The notes beneath the pieces are model-generated. The model did no database searches. It was not told the DNA's origin and worked only from the letters and a program-made list of their open reading frames with translations. Shown in pieces: positions 1 through 9,385 of a stretch of 64,000 nt of DNA; the first letter of the stretch is position 1; each line of letters begins with the position of its first letter. Source of the stretch: Actinomycetaceae bacterium (lineage in GTDB: Bacteria > Actinomycetota > Actinomycetes > Actinomycetales > Actinomycetaceae); contig JAUNVQ010000014.1 in assembly GCA_030540715.1 (NCBI GenBank), positions 3,783 to 67,782 on the forward strand, read 5' to 3'. The translations under genes and the position numbers were made by a program.

Positions 1-385
1 TGTTCACGGTACTCCTTGATCGAAATGAGTTCGGCCAGCAAGAATGCTGTCTTGGTGTGTGCCCTGCTAGGTGATAAGACAGCAGCGGTACGGTAGGGGT
101 GCTGGGCTTGGCACATGCAACATACCATCCGAAGTGGTAAGCGGGCCAAGCGGACAATACCACCAGTTCTGTCAACCAGATACACCAGCAGACCTACTGC
201 GCTTGACCAGCAAAACCTCCACGATACAACGGTGGGAATGCCACAGGGAACAACCCACCGTGTTTGGAAGCATGGACATTGCCAAGCCACACCAATTTAT
301 CACAGCACGACTGCAGGCCAGGTATCATACGAGTATCATAGAAGTGAAGAACAACACCGCCCGCTCAACCAACCTGGAGACAATC
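1..385. other. left edge, no confident gene
   Basis: No convincing complete gene is visible. A minus-strand reading frame starts at an ATG at 116 and runs off the left edge; its 38 visible residues contain the stretch KTAFLLAELISIKEYRE, which looks protein-like, but I do not recognise it and its ribosome-binding site is weak. On the plus strand an open frame extends the kinase that follows by 105 residues upstream, but that part is low-quality sequence and is not used by PfkB kinases. Two copies of GTATCATA (322-329 and 333-340), each containing a -10-like TATCAT, lie about 50 bases before the kinase start and may be its promoter. Confidence 0.4.
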
Positions 386-1336
386 ATGGCATCCACACAT
401 GAACGCAGTGCACTGATCATTGGCGAAGCTCTTATTGACATTGTTAATACAGGTGGTGCTGCCGATGCTTCCACCGCACCATCACAACGTGAATACCCTG
501 GCGGCTCACCGATGAATGTGGCAATCGGTTTAGGGCGTTTAGGTCGCAACACTCATTTGGCAACATGGATTGGCGATGATTCACGTGGTGACATGATTGT
601 GGCCCATCTGCGCGATGCTGGAGTGAGCGTGGATGCTCAGTCAACTGAGGCAGCATACACCTCGACCGCAACTGCACATATTGACGCCGAAGGCAGTGCA
701 TCCTACGAGTTTGACCTGGAGTGGAACCCCCAAGAGATAGCTTTAGAGCGCTCTGATCTTGTTGTTCACACTGGTTCAATTGCCGCCGTAGTTGAGCCTG
801 GCGCTGAACGCGTGTTGGAACGCCTGGAACGCGCACATGACCAATGCACCATTACCTTTGACCCCAATGCAAGGCCCTCGATTATGAAAGACCCGGTACA
901 AACCTTAGAAATGGTGGAACGCTACATTAGGTTAGCTGACGTAGTGAAGGCCTCTGACCATGATATTGACTGGCTTTATCAGGGAAAACGTAGCTATCGT
1001 GATGTTGCCTTGGATTGGCTGGAAAACTTTGATTCCAAACTTGTGGTGATTACCCGCGGTGGTGACGGTGTTGATGCTTTTAGTGCAGGCGGCGTGGAAT
1101 ATCACGACGACGCACCCAGTGTTGAAGTGGTTGACACAGTAGGTGCAGGCGATTCATTTATGGCTGGCATCATCGACGGACTGTGGACAAAACGCCTCCT
1201 GGGAGCAAAAAAACGTCATCTTTTGCGCGATATTTCAGGCGGAGACGTTGCCGGGGTGATCTCTCATGCTTCGCAAATCGCTGGAATAACAGTATCGCGC
1301 CCAGGGGCAAACCCGCCCTGGCTAAGTGAATTATAG
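386..1336 (+). CDS. PfkB-family carbohydrate kinase, probably fructokinase
   Basis: This 316-residue protein is a ribokinase/PfkB-fold sugar kinase that would phosphorylate a cytoplasmic free sugar with ATP. The N-terminal substrate motif GGSPMNVAIGLGRLG and the C-terminal signature DTVGAGDSFMAGIIDGL, which carries the catalytic Asp and the anion hole, are both intact. Sequence style and length fit bacterial fructokinases (ScrK/Frk type), but the sugar cannot be proved from sequence. The ATG at 386 was chosen because GGAGA at 376-380 sits five bases upstream; the frame is open 315 bases further upstream but shows no family similarity there. No sugar transporter or glycosidase is visible beside it, although the left neighbour is cut off. 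Confidence 0.85.
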   Translation: MASTHERSALIIGEALIDIVNTGGAADASTAPSQREYPGGSPMNVAIGLGRLGRNTHLATWIGDDSRGDMIVAHLRDAGVSVDAQSTEAAYTSTATAHIDAEGSASYEFDLEWNPQEIALERSDLVVHTGSIAAVVEPGAERVLERLERAHDQCTITFDPNARPSIMKDPVQTLEMVERYIRLADVVKASDHDIDWLYQGKRSYRDVALDWLENFDSKLVVITRGGDGVDAFSAGGVEYHDDAPSVEVVDTVGAGDSFMAGIIDGLWTKRLLGAKKRHLLRDISGGDVAGVISHASQIAGITVSRPGANPPWLSEL

Positions 1337-1633
1337 AACCTGCACAAAACACTGGCGTGCCACTGCCGCTAGGTTCACAAGGCGGTTATAAAATGCATTT
1401 GTTGTGCAGTTGAACTGCGACCATGCAGCAGATGTACACTGTCTTATAGAAACTTTATGCCGTCGTGCACACGCTATGCGGTAGCGCAAGGGGTGTCTTT
1501 TCGTTCTTTATCCATGCAAAGATACCACGGTTGCAGATATAAAATGCACAGCAGATCTGGTTGTCAACAACCCGCAGTTGCACAGGTTGCCGAACTATCC
1601 GATTGTCCAGCTATCCGTAAAGCGGTGCCCTCT

Positions 1634-2536
1634 TTAATTCACGTGGAACAGGTCATCAAAAAAATCTTGAGCTAAGCCCATCCACTGTTTCGTACGTACA
1701 GGAACTTCACGCTGGTCACAGCACGAAACATGGTCTGCAGTGGAAAGACCGTGACCCCCCTCCGGAAAAATATGTACCTCCGTTTTCACACCATTGCGGA
1801 TAAGCTCCACGGCATAACGCAGGCTTTGGTCAGGAGGAACAATACTATCTTCAGCTGTTGCCCATATAAATGTTGGAGGGTGCGCCTTGGTCACGCGATC
1901 AATAGGGGAACAATCGGGGCGCTGCTCCATCACAATCTTGCCAGGCATGTAGCCAAGCTCGGCAATGATTCTTTCTGGTGTCAGATTGTCGGAAGTTTCA
2001 AGCGCCTTGTTTTTAATATCGGTGACCGCATAGGCAAGCAGGCAGCCGTCAGGCCGGTTAGGAACCTCGGAAATGGCGCTGGTTTCGCCCTCGTAAAAAG
2101 AATTGTGGAGGACGGCTTCACGCTCATACGAAAGCAGCTCTTGGTCATCAAAGGATGATGACAACCATGCAGCCAAATGTCCCCCTGCCGAGAACCCTGC
2201 GATAGCAACTTTTTCTGGGTCAATACTCCACTTGTCAGCATGAAAACGAATGAAACGCATCGCGCGTGAGGCTTCTACCCACGGGGCTGGGTAGGCCGAA
2301 GCATCCTGTACTGAATAGGTAAGAACGAACACTTGATAGCCCTGCGCATAAAAGCGCATGGCAACGGGCTCAGCTTCACGCGCAGAAACATGAAAATATC
2401 CACCACCTGGGCAGATCAAGATTGCTGGACGTGTGTTTGGATACCACGGTAGCTGGCCCTCACGAAGTGCAGGCTTTTCCCACACATACCCTTCAATGCG
2501 GGTATTCTTCGTGATCATCCATGTTTGTGGTGTCAT
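1634..2536 (-). CDS. alpha/beta-hydrolase esterase (acetyl-esterase/BD-FAE type)
   Basis: This 300-residue cytoplasmic hydrolase has no signal peptide. It carries the oxyanion-hole region CPGGGYFHVS, the nucleophile elbow GFSAGGH, a likely acid residue in AEDSIVPPDQS and the catalytic His in PEGGHGLS, which is the full order expected for the esterase/lipase Aes or acetyl-xylan-esterase-like family. The likely reaction is removal of acetyl or other short acyl groups from a sugar or small ester. GAAAGG lies about seven bases before the ATG. It stands alone, convergent with the upstream sugar kinase, so context does not reveal the substrate. Confidence 0.8.
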   Translation of the reverse strand: MTPQTWMITKNTRIEGYVWEKPALREGQLPWYPNTRPAILICPGGGYFHVSAREAEPVAMRFYAQGYQVFVLTYSVQDASAYPAPWVEASRAMRFIRFHADKWSIDPEKVAIAGFSAGGHLAAWLSSSFDDQELLSYEREAVLHNSFYEGETSAISEVPNRPDGCLLAYAVTDIKNKALETSDNLTPERIIAELGYMPGKIVMEQRPDCSPIDRVTKAHPPTFIWATAEDSIVPPDQSLRYAVELIRNGVKTEVHIFPEGGHGLSTADHVSCCDQREVPVRTKQWMGLAQDFFDDLFHVN

Positions 2537-2982
2537 CTCAAGCCTTTCGTTGAAGTGTCATTATCTGAATGTCTAGCGAATGAACCTGTCAGTTACGCGA
2601 TAGATAATGCTATCTGAAGAAACCTCTCACGGTTTTCATCATACAACTAGAGAGTTCAATTGGCTTCAGCTGTGTTTAAACAGAATAGCTGGCAGCGATA
2701 TGAAATCGAGATTCCACAGATGAACAGGTTTTGACATCGCGTATTCTTGTTTCATTGTTACAGGTTGATAAGTGTGTTTCATGGTGAATTGCTCAGAAGG
2801 TCGCGCACAAAAGATGAGTTGTCACATACCTGCGTCCTAGTAACTCACAGGAATATCATAATGGAGCCGTGCTGTTGCAAGTGAAGCACACTATTTTTAG
2901 TCTGGCCTCTTTCGACAACGATGCCGTAGTGCCAAAGCTGGATTTTCTTCAATGTCGGCACAAAACTCTATTCCATCAGCGA
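2537..2982. other. intergenic region, 446 bases
   Basis: The gap separates the esterase start from the end of the response-regulator gene. Open frames across it have no protein character. A short inverted repeat GATAG-ATAATG-CTATC near 2602-2617 is present but has no T-run. I see no RNA gene or repeat. Confidence 0.5.
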
Positions 2983-3642
2983 TTACAACCAGCCACGTTC
3001 GCGCGCTATTGATGCTGCTTCAGCCCGCGTGCGCGCCTGGGTTTTTGTTATTGCGGAAGATATATGGTTACGAACTGTTCCCGAAGATAAGTGCAGTGTT
3101 GCGGCAATATCGTCAATCGTTCCACCTTTGGCAACTTCTGTCAGTACTTCGGTTTCACGTTCTGACAGTGGCGAGGTTCCTTGAAGAAGTGAATCAACGG
3201 CAAGCTGGGAGTCAACAACACGTTCCCCTTTCACAACCTTGCGGATTGCCTGTGATAGCTGGGATGCGGGTGTATCTTTAACTATAAATCCGCTGGCACC
3301 CGATTCAATTGCGCGCTGAACATAACCGGGACGCCCAAATGTTGTCACCATCAGCACTTTCACATCCGGGTGCTGCATTTTTAACCGGGCCGTTGTTGCG
3401 ATACCGTCAAGAACAGGCATCTCGACATCCATAATTGCAACGTCAACGTGCGTTCCCCGTGACTCCAGATGACGCACAAGGTCAAGGGCTTCTTGACCTG
3501 TTGCTGCCTGACCAACAACATGAATGTCTGGTTCAAGTCCAATCAGTGTTGCTAAGGCACCACGAACCATTGCCTGATCGTCAACAACAATGACGTGAAT
3601 CATCTTTGTATCGCCGCCAAGAGCTGCTGCATCCGTATTCAT
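2983..3642 (-). CDS. LuxR/NarL-family response regulator (DesR/LiaR-like)
   Basis: This 219-residue protein has an N-terminal receiver domain (acidic pair in VIVVDDQ, phospho-acceptor Asp in IMDVEMPVLDG, conserved Thr in VTTFGR and Lys in FIVKDTP) and a C-terminal LuxR helix-turn-helix (LSERETEVLTEVAKGGTIDD, then SSGTVRNHIS). It would be phosphorylated by the kinase just upstream and bind DNA as a dimer. The ATG at 3642 has GGAAAGG seven bases upstream and is preferred over an internal Met at 3603, which has only a weak site. It is the last gene of the exporter/two-component operon. Its probable target is the palindrome at 7404-7423. Confidence 0.92.
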   Translation of the reverse strand: MNTDAAALGGDTKMIHVIVVDDQAMVRGALATLIGLEPDIHVVGQAATGQEALDLVRHLESRGTHVDVAIMDVEMPVLDGIATTARLKMQHPDVKVLMVTTFGRPGYVQRAIESGASGFIVKDTPASQLSQAIRKVVKGERVVDSQLAVDSLLQGTSPLSERETEVLTEVAKGGTIDDIAATLHLSSGTVRNHISSAITKTQARTRAEAASIARERGWL

Positions 3643-3699
3643 TAGATGACCTTTCCGTATTTGTTAGTGCACAACGTTGTCTTGTCTGTGTCTATCAGC

Positions 3700-5301
3700 T
3701 TAAGGCGCAACAATGTCCACGCTAGGGGTAGCATTGCCATCGTGAGAATTTTCTGCTTTGCCAACATCACCAACACAACCATTGTGAAGTTCTGATAATG
3801 TCACATGCCACCCACGACTTGACCCAACAGGTCCCCAACTGACAACGGCATAACCATCGACACGCGACGCCAGGCCAGTTAATCCGCTGCCTTGGCGACG
3901 CCCTTGTTCAACGCCACGATGCTTACCATTGTCTGTCATGGTTAAACGTTCAGCATCAATACTGATGTGAACATCACTGACAGCACGTCCGTGATGCACA
4001 ATATTGGCTGCCCCTTCACGTACAACATAGGGGCCAAAACGCTCTATGATTCCCGCTGGTTCGATATCCTTTGCCCGCACCAACCAGTTTACCCGCATAT
4101 CCACACCTATTGTTTCTAACAGATTCTGAGCATCAAGAAGTTCCTGCTCAAGTGACATTTCACGCGTACCTGATACAACTTTTCGCACATCTGCTAACGC
4201 TTGTCGGGTCAGCTGCGCAACAGCCTGGGCTTCTTTTTCAGCAAGGAGGGCTCGTTCTTGGAGAACAGATATTTTTTGTTTCTGCGCCTGGGACTCCTCC
4301 TGATGTTTGCCCGTGAACTGCCTGTCTGTTACGTCGTGCCGCAGTAAAGGACGAGCATTCTTTTCGCCAGTGAGCTCACCTGATTTCTTTTGTTCACCTG
4401 GAAAAGAGTCAGCAAAAACCTCCTCTTGAAGAAAGGAGGAAACAATATTGGACACCAGTTCGGATTTAACGGCGATTGCTGTGAGCTGTTGACCTAAAAT
4501 ATCATGTAAATCCGCAGAAATTTGTAGCCGCTGCCGATCTTTTTCAGCTTGAACTTGCTCCAAGTGACGCTGTTCCTTCATGCGATCACGATACATTTCT
4601 TCCGCTATACGCCAAATAGCTATGGCATTAGCGATAATGACAATAAACGGAATAAAGGCAGCGGGATTATTCCACCAGGTCAACCATTCAAGGAAAGCAA
4701 CACCAATCAGTACGAGCATTGAGCCCATCACCCATGAATGCGGCATCAAAAATACCATCGCAACGATATAACACAGCATATATATGGAATTAAAACCACC
4801 GAAAATAACCATGCTCATCTGAAGAGCAATCATGATCGCAAAAATCACGAGCAACGATACTTGAGGGTGACGACGAACGGGGCTGACATCGAAAAGAAGC
4901 CAGGAAGTGATGTAAATAATTGCATACATCACCAAATGTAGCAGCGTTGACCACCACTCAATACCGTGTACCTCTGCTTGAACAAGTCCCATAATCGGGA
5001 AGATAAAAAAGACCAGGAAAGGGCTTGAAAAGCCTAACGCAATGAAGCGATTCTTCAAGCGTGTCGGTATGTGCTTTTTTCTAGAGGACGGGGATGCAAC
5101 CTGTGCGGGGCCTTCAGAGGGGATAGCGTGTGGATTCTGTGCAGGCGCGCCCTGGATGCCATCTTCTTGGACACCTGCACCAGAATCGGCGCAACGCGAC
5201 GAATCAGCATCAGAGAGGGATGTCATCACTTTCGTTATCGACGCTTCCCGCGCGGGTAAGACATCATCTGGGTGTTGTGTATTCATCTCGCTACTCATCA
5301 T
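3700..5301 (-). CDS. DesK-like membrane sensor histidine kinase with an inserted segment
   Basis: This 533-residue kinase has a Ser/Pro-rich cytoplasmic N-terminus, roughly five to six membrane helices (residues about 85-240), a short coiled coil, a HisKA_3 phospho-acceptor motif DLHDILGQQLTAI with His near residue 266, and an HATPase domain with N-box GAANIVHHG, DNGKHRG and GSGLTGLASR. In ordinary DesK proteins the second dimerisation helix (here QALADVRKVV) follows the first after a short turn. Here about 60 charged, Glu/Gln/Lys-rich residues are inserted. The ATG pair at 5301/5298 was chosen because GGTGGGGG lies about nine bases upstream. It is cotranscribed with the exporter genes and the regulator, so it probably senses membrane or antibiotic stress; the signal is unknown. 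Confidence 0.88.
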   Translation of the reverse strand: MMSSEMNTQHPDDVLPAREASITKVMTSLSDADSSRCADSGAGVQEDGIQGAPAQNPHAIPSEGPAQVASPSSRKKHIPTRLKNRFIALGFSSPFLVFFIFPIMGLVQAEVHGIEWWSTLLHLVMYAIIYITSWLLFDVSPVRRHPQVSLLVIFAIMIALQMSMVIFGGFNSIYMLCYIVAMVFLMPHSWVMGSMLVLIGVAFLEWLTWWNNPAAFIPFIVIIANAIAIWRIAEEMYRDRMKEQRHLEQVQAEKDRQRLQISADLHDILGQQLTAIAVKSELVSNIVSSFLQEEVFADSFPGEQKKSGELTGEKNARPLLRHDVTDRQFTGKHQEESQAQKQKISVLQERALLAEKEAQAVAQLTRQALADVRKVVSGTREMSLEQELLDAQNLLETIGVDMRVNWLVRAKDIEPAGIIERFGPYVVREGAANIVHHGRAVSDVHISIDAERLTMTDNGKHRGVEQGRRQGSGLTGLASRVDGYAVVSWGPVGSSRGWHVTLSELHNGCVGDVGKAENSHDGNATPSVDIVAP

Positions 5302-5478
5302 ATTAATTATCCCCCACCTTGGATTTTGTATCAATCACTTTAGGTCACCTACTGCGTTACATCCATCTGCTCTCTTCGCTTCCTTTGTCATCAGCACTGG
5401 TTTGGTGTCCAACTGTGCGCTCAAAGTCTGTGTTACTTTACATCACAACTCCAGTAACGTACCTGGCACTACCATCAG

Positions 5479-6330
5479 TTAGCGCTCAACGCGGTACTTA
5501 GCTCCCAACAGCGCAAGCCCTGTGAAAATCACAAACCATACAATAACCGAGGCAATATCAAAGAGCTCTAGCTCCTCAAGGCCAAAGATAAACGCCAGCG
5601 GAACGCGATTAACTCCGTAAAAGGGCATATATGGTGCGATAGTCTTCATCAATTCTCCAAGTTGGTCAAGAGGAATAAACATCCCTGAAGCAAATGCCAA
5701 CACTGAAGAGCCGCCACCCACAACTGCAAAGGCCGAATCAGAGCGAACCCAATACGCAGCTGCAAGACCCATCGGGGATGCCATCGCTGAAGTCAACCAG
5801 ACGGTAACAGCAGTTGCCACCCAGACCGAAGGCTCCATTTCAGCTTCAACGATCCCGCCAATACTAAAGGTGACAGCAATAAGCAACATTGTCACCATCA
5901 GGCCAGATACGATTTTCGATATCGTCCAACCTCCCACACCCAGCGGTGTCAACGCAATCTGGCGCACCCACCCGTTTGTTCGCTCTAACACCGTATTGAC
6001 ACCGTGCGTTGACAAAGCAATGAGTGCTCCATATGTCGTCATCGACACCAAAATTTGCGCTGATACGTTACCGTGTGCCAGCTCGTATTGGGAGTATTCG
6101 GCACCAACTCCGAACATAAAATACATAAAGAGTGGCATTCCCAATGCAAATCCCAGTTGATATGGATTCGTCATCGAGACCAAGAAATTAAATTTTGTGG
6201 CAGCAAAAAGTGCGTGTATCTTTTGGCTTTTGTGGTGATGATTCTTGGAGGGCGTCGCCGTGTTAGTTGAGGTCACTGGCTGGTCTAATATCGCTATTGT
6301 CACATGTTTGCTTGCGTTTTTGTCTGTCAT
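5479..6330 (-). CDS. ABC-2 type transporter permease
   Basis: This 283-residue membrane protein has six predicted hydrophobic segments arranged as in ABC-2 permeases of drug and lipid exporters (DrrB/YvfS style), starting after a polar N-terminus and ending in the basic tail GAKYRVER. The ATG at 6330 is preceded by AAAGGAG at a six-base distance, which rules out the in-frame upstream Met at 6399. It should pair with the ATPase encoded immediately upstream to form an exporter. The neighbouring kinase and regulator suggest that export is induced by its own substrate or by the membrane damage it causes. Confidence 0.88.
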   Translation of the reverse strand: MTDKNASKHVTIAILDQPVTSTNTATPSKNHHHKSQKIHALFAATKFNFLVSMTNPYQLGFALGMPLFMYFMFGVGAEYSQYELAHGNVSAQILVSMTTYGALIALSTHGVNTVLERTNGWVRQIALTPLGVGGWTISKIVSGLMVTMLLIAVTFSIGGIVEAEMEPSVWVATAVTVWLTSAMASPMGLAAAYWVRSDSAFAVVGGGSSVLAFASGMFIPLDQLGELMKTIAPYMPFYGVNRVPLAFIFGLEELELFDIASVIVWFVIFTGLALLGAKYRVER

Positions 6331-6415
6331 GATTGGCTCCTTTATCTGTCTTGTTTTCAGTTCGAAGTCGCGGCGATGGTCTATGGTGTACTCACGCACA
6401 GTTTCTTGTTCTTTA

Positions 6416-7348
6416 TTACTGAGCGTTGGTAGGTAAAGAAGCTGCTTCAGTTAATTGTGAAAACGCATCATCGAGCGAGGTATTAGTCAGTTCAATACCG
6501 TGAGCTTCGGGAATACTCAAAAGCAACTGTGCAACCTCGCGCATTGCGGGCCCTGTCATGCGTAACTGTCCGTTGGCATAATCAACGTGCGCGCTATCAC
6601 CTGTCAAGGTGAGGATCTGATCTTTGTAGTGCAACCACATATTTTCTGGAATTGCGGCTTGAAGATGCTGGATTGACGCAATGGAGCGAACTTCAGATGT
6701 TGGTCCATCAGCAACAATACATCCTTTATTCATGATGATGGTTCGTTGAGCAAACTCTTCAGCTTCTTCTAAGTAATGGGTTGCAAACACAATTGTTCGC
6801 CCACTTCGAGCTTGCTCTGACATTGCTTCCCAAAACTTTCTGCGCGCGGTAGGGTCTAGCCCTGCTGTGGGTTCATCCAAAATCAACAGGCTCGGTTCAC
6901 TCAGCAATGCCATAACAAGACGCAGACGTTGACGTTCACCACCAGAGCATTTTCTGACCCTGCGCTTCATCAAATCTGTCACTCCAAGTTCGTCAATAAG
7001 GACAGCTAGCCGCTCTTGGGCACCATGAAGGTCAGCCATGAGATGCAGCATTGTGCTCACCCGTAAGTCTTCTAAAAGAGCACCAGTTTGCAGCATTGCG
7101 CCAACGCTGCCATTGGCTGCTGCCTGTTGTGGGGATACACCGTTGACAGTGACCGTGCCCGAATCTGGAGTCAACAGGGAAAGAATCATCTCGATAGTTG
7201 TCGATTTCCCTGCTCCATTGGGGCCAAGGAGCGCAACCACTTCACCTTCGGTGATAGTGATATCGATACTGTCAACTGCTGTGGTAGTACCAAATGATTT
7301 CGTTACTGATTGCAGCGTAAGGGCTGTGGGCTGAGTTTGTGCTTTCAT
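6416..7348 (-). CDS. ABC-2 type transporter ATP-binding protein
   Basis: This 310-residue ATPase has Walker A GPNGAGKST, signature CSGGERQRLRL, Walker B SLLILDEPTAGLD and switch His in FATHYLEE. The C-terminal extension (about residues 215-310) is typical of DrrA/NatA-type subunits of drug, lantibiotic or lipid exporters. It is the first gene of a four-gene operon (ATPase, permease, histidine kinase, response regulator). There is no Shine-Dalgarno sequence at the ATG; instead GATGAT ends six bases before it, so the message may be leaderless. A perfect palindrome further upstream is the likely regulator site. Confidence 0.9.
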   Translation of the reverse strand: MKAQTQPTALTLQSVTKSFGTTTAVDSIDITITEGEVVALLGPNGAGKSTTIEMILSLLTPDSGTVTVNGVSPQQAAANGSVGAMLQTGALLEDLRVSTMLHLMADLHGAQERLAVLIDELGVTDLMKRRVRKCSGGERQRLRLVMALLSEPSLLILDEPTAGLDPTARRKFWEAMSEQARSGRTIVFATHYLEEAEEFAQRTIIMNKGCIVADGPTSEVRSIASIQHLQAAIPENMWLHYKDQILTLTGDSAHVDYANGQLRMTGPAMREVAQLLLSIPEAHGIELTNTSLDDAFSQLTEAASLPTNAQ

Positions 7349-7354
7349 ACTTCT

Positions 7355-7423
7355 ATCATCGACCAGATTATTGACTCTGGCCTATGTAGTCGATCCAGAC
7401 TTCACCATGACATCTGTCATGGT
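7355..7423 (-). promoter_or_regulatory. exporter operon promoter with perfect palindromic operator
   Basis: Reading leftwards, the inverted repeat ACCATGACA-TC-TGTCATGGT (7404-7423) is followed by a -10-like GATGAT (7355-7360) six bases before the ATG. If transcription starts at the ATG, the palindrome is centred about 65 bases upstream, a usual class I activator position, and the -35 region is poor, as expected for an activated promoter. ATGACA/TGTCAT half-sites suit a dimeric LuxR-type regulator such as the one encoded at the end of this operon. Binding is inferred. Confidence 0.6.
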
Positions 7424-7459
7424 AAAGGAAGATCGCCCCCACCGATCTTATTTCTTCGT

Positions 7460-9385
7460 TTACAGGCGACTGACTAAGTGTGACAGGGCACTTCGAGGAT
7501 CAGCCAACAGCACCTCTGGGCGGTTTTGTTCAATAAGGTGCCCAGCATCAATCACCGCAACCCAATCAGCATTTTCCACCATTTCCAAGCCGTGAGTCAC
7601 CTCAATAACAGTTGCATAAGGCTTTAACTCACGTAACCGACGCCGAACTTCAACAGCAAGCTCCGGATCTAAATGCGCAGTAAACTCGTCAAGCACAAAA
7701 ATATGCACATCCATCAAATAGGCTCGTGCCAACGACAAGCGTTGTATCTGCCCCCCAGAAAGCCCGGCACCCCCCGAACCAATCACCGTGTCTATACCGT
7801 CGGGCAACTGGCAAACCACTGAATCCAAACACGCATAACGCAGTGCATCCATCAGCTGTTCATCAGTAGCATCAGGTGCAGCTAGACGTAAATTATGCGC
7901 AATTGATCCTGCAAAAATATGTGTTCGCTGACTCACCACAGCAATCTGGCGACGCAAAGAATCAATCTGGTAATCCCCCACTGGCCGCCCCGCCACAAGA
8001 ATCTGACCAGAATCTGGATCCCAATAGCGTTCCAAAAGCGAAATCAATGTCGATTTACCCGAACCTGTTGCGCCCACAATACACACCCATGCACCCGCTG
8101 AAACATTGAGCGAAACGTTGTCTACCGCTAGACGATCCGAGCTTCGCCCTCTTACTTCTGGATACCTAAAGGTCACGTCACGCCATGACACCATCAACGA
8201 TCCAGCAGCCTTTTCCGGATCAACACGAAGCTCCACAGACCCCGACTCAACCGCAGGTGAGGTATGGGCAATCTGATAAATACGCCCCGCCGCAGCAAAC
8301 GAATTTGCCAAATATGTGGCAAAACCTTCGACACCGCGGATAACCTCCCAGCAGCGCAACACCGCCATAGCAGCCGCCCCAAGGCCTGCGATCGATAAAA
8401 CATTGGGAACATACCCCGACCACACCGTCACCCCCCGAGGGTCAGCAACAGCAGGAAGCCCCACCACAAATACACCAACCGTCACACACAGCATGAAAAG
8501 CTGTGATAATGCGCGACGACTTGCCAACAATATGCGATAGCCGCGACCATTGGCCTGCACCTGTTTTTCTGCCTGAGCCATGCTGTCCAGGCGTGCCCGG
8601 ACAGCACCGTAACCAACGACTTCTTCAATTCCTTGAATCGAATCAGAGACTTCCTGCATCACCTGGCCTTTAGCGTTGGCAACACGAGTGGCCGAGCGCA
8701 TTCCTTCACCGTTACCAATCGTTGGAATAATCACCAGTGCCAGCAGTAATACCGAGCCAGACATCAGCGTCACCAGCGGCGTAGTGGTCCACGCCAGCAC
8801 AGCTACCAGGCCTGCCGGAACAACAATGGCAGAAATAGCGGGAGCAATAGTATGGGCAAAAAACACTTCAATGCGGTCAATATCTGAGGTAATGCGCGAG
8901 AGTAAATCCCCAGAATCCGATTCATTCATCACTGCGGGAGCCTGCGGTACAAGATTTTCATACACCTCGCGACGCAGAAGTTCCAGGGCCTTGAAGGCAA
9001 CAAAATGCCCAAAAAATTGTTCGCCGTAACGCAGTAGCCCTTTCACCAACGACATCCCCACCATCACAATAAGAATCGTCCATATTTTCTGCCACGAAGG
9101 TATCTGCCCATAGGAGGCTAACATCGCGATGGTAAGGGTTTGATAAACGGCATACACATAGATGCCGATAACAAGTACCTGGTCAAAAATACGGCACAGC
9201 GTCGAGGTCACCAGTGCGCCCAACACTGGTTTTGTTACACGCAGCATCCAACGGGTCAACACCCAGCGACTAACGTGTGGTGTATCGGTGCTCCGCTGTT
9301 CATTTTTTATCAAAGAAGGCGTTGGCTTGCCTGTTGGTTTTTGTGAAGGAACCGGTGACTGAGGCATGTTTTTGTTGTGTTTCAT
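7460..9385 (-). CDS. ABC exporter half-transporter (CydC-like partner)
   Basis: This 641-residue protein fuses a six-helix exporter membrane domain (about residues 40-350) to an ATPase with Walker A GATGSGKST (near residue 443), signature LSGGQIQRLSLARA, Walker B IFVLDEFTAHLD and a TH switch. The D-loop area has LDEF rather than the usual LDEP or LDEA, but the catalytic Glu is kept. Its ATG overlaps the stop of the upstream half-transporter (ATGA), so the two are translationally coupled and almost certainly form a heterodimer. The pair resembles CydDC, which exports thiols needed for cytochrome bd assembly, more than homodimeric drug pumps; no cydAB is present in the window, so the substrate is uncertain. 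Confidence 0.85.
   Translation of the reverse strand: MKHNKNMPQSPVPSQKPTGKPTPSLIKNEQRSTDTPHVSRWVLTRWMLRVTKPVLGALVTSTLCRIFDQVLVIGIYVYAVYQTLTIAMLASYGQIPSWQKIWTILIVMVGMSLVKGLLRYGEQFFGHFVAFKALELLRREVYENLVPQAPAVMNESDSGDLLSRITSDIDRIEVFFAHTIAPAISAIVVPAGLVAVLAWTTTPLVTLMSGSVLLLALVIIPTIGNGEGMRSATRVANAKGQVMQEVSDSIQGIEEVVGYGAVRARLDSMAQAEKQVQANGRGYRILLASRRALSQLFMLCVTVGVFVVGLPAVADPRGVTVWSGYVPNVLSIAGLGAAAMAVLRCWEVIRGVEGFATYLANSFAAAGRIYQIAHTSPAVESGSVELRVDPEKAAGSLMVSWRDVTFRYPEVRGRSSDRLAVDNVSLNVSAGAWVCIVGATGSGKSTLISLLERYWDPDSGQILVAGRPVGDYQIDSLRRQIAVVSQRTHIFAGSIAHNLRLAAPDATDEQLMDALRYACLDSVVCQLPDGIDTVIGSGGAGLSGGQIQRLSLARAYLMDVHIFVLDEFTAHLDPELAVEVRRRLRELKPYATVIEVTHGLEMVENADWVAVIDAGHLIEQNRPEVLLADPRSALSHLVSRL

Noticed and set aside
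71..385. 105-residue N-terminal extension of the sugar kinase
   Set aside because: No family similarity, poor composition, and a good ribosome-binding site precedes the internal ATG at 386.
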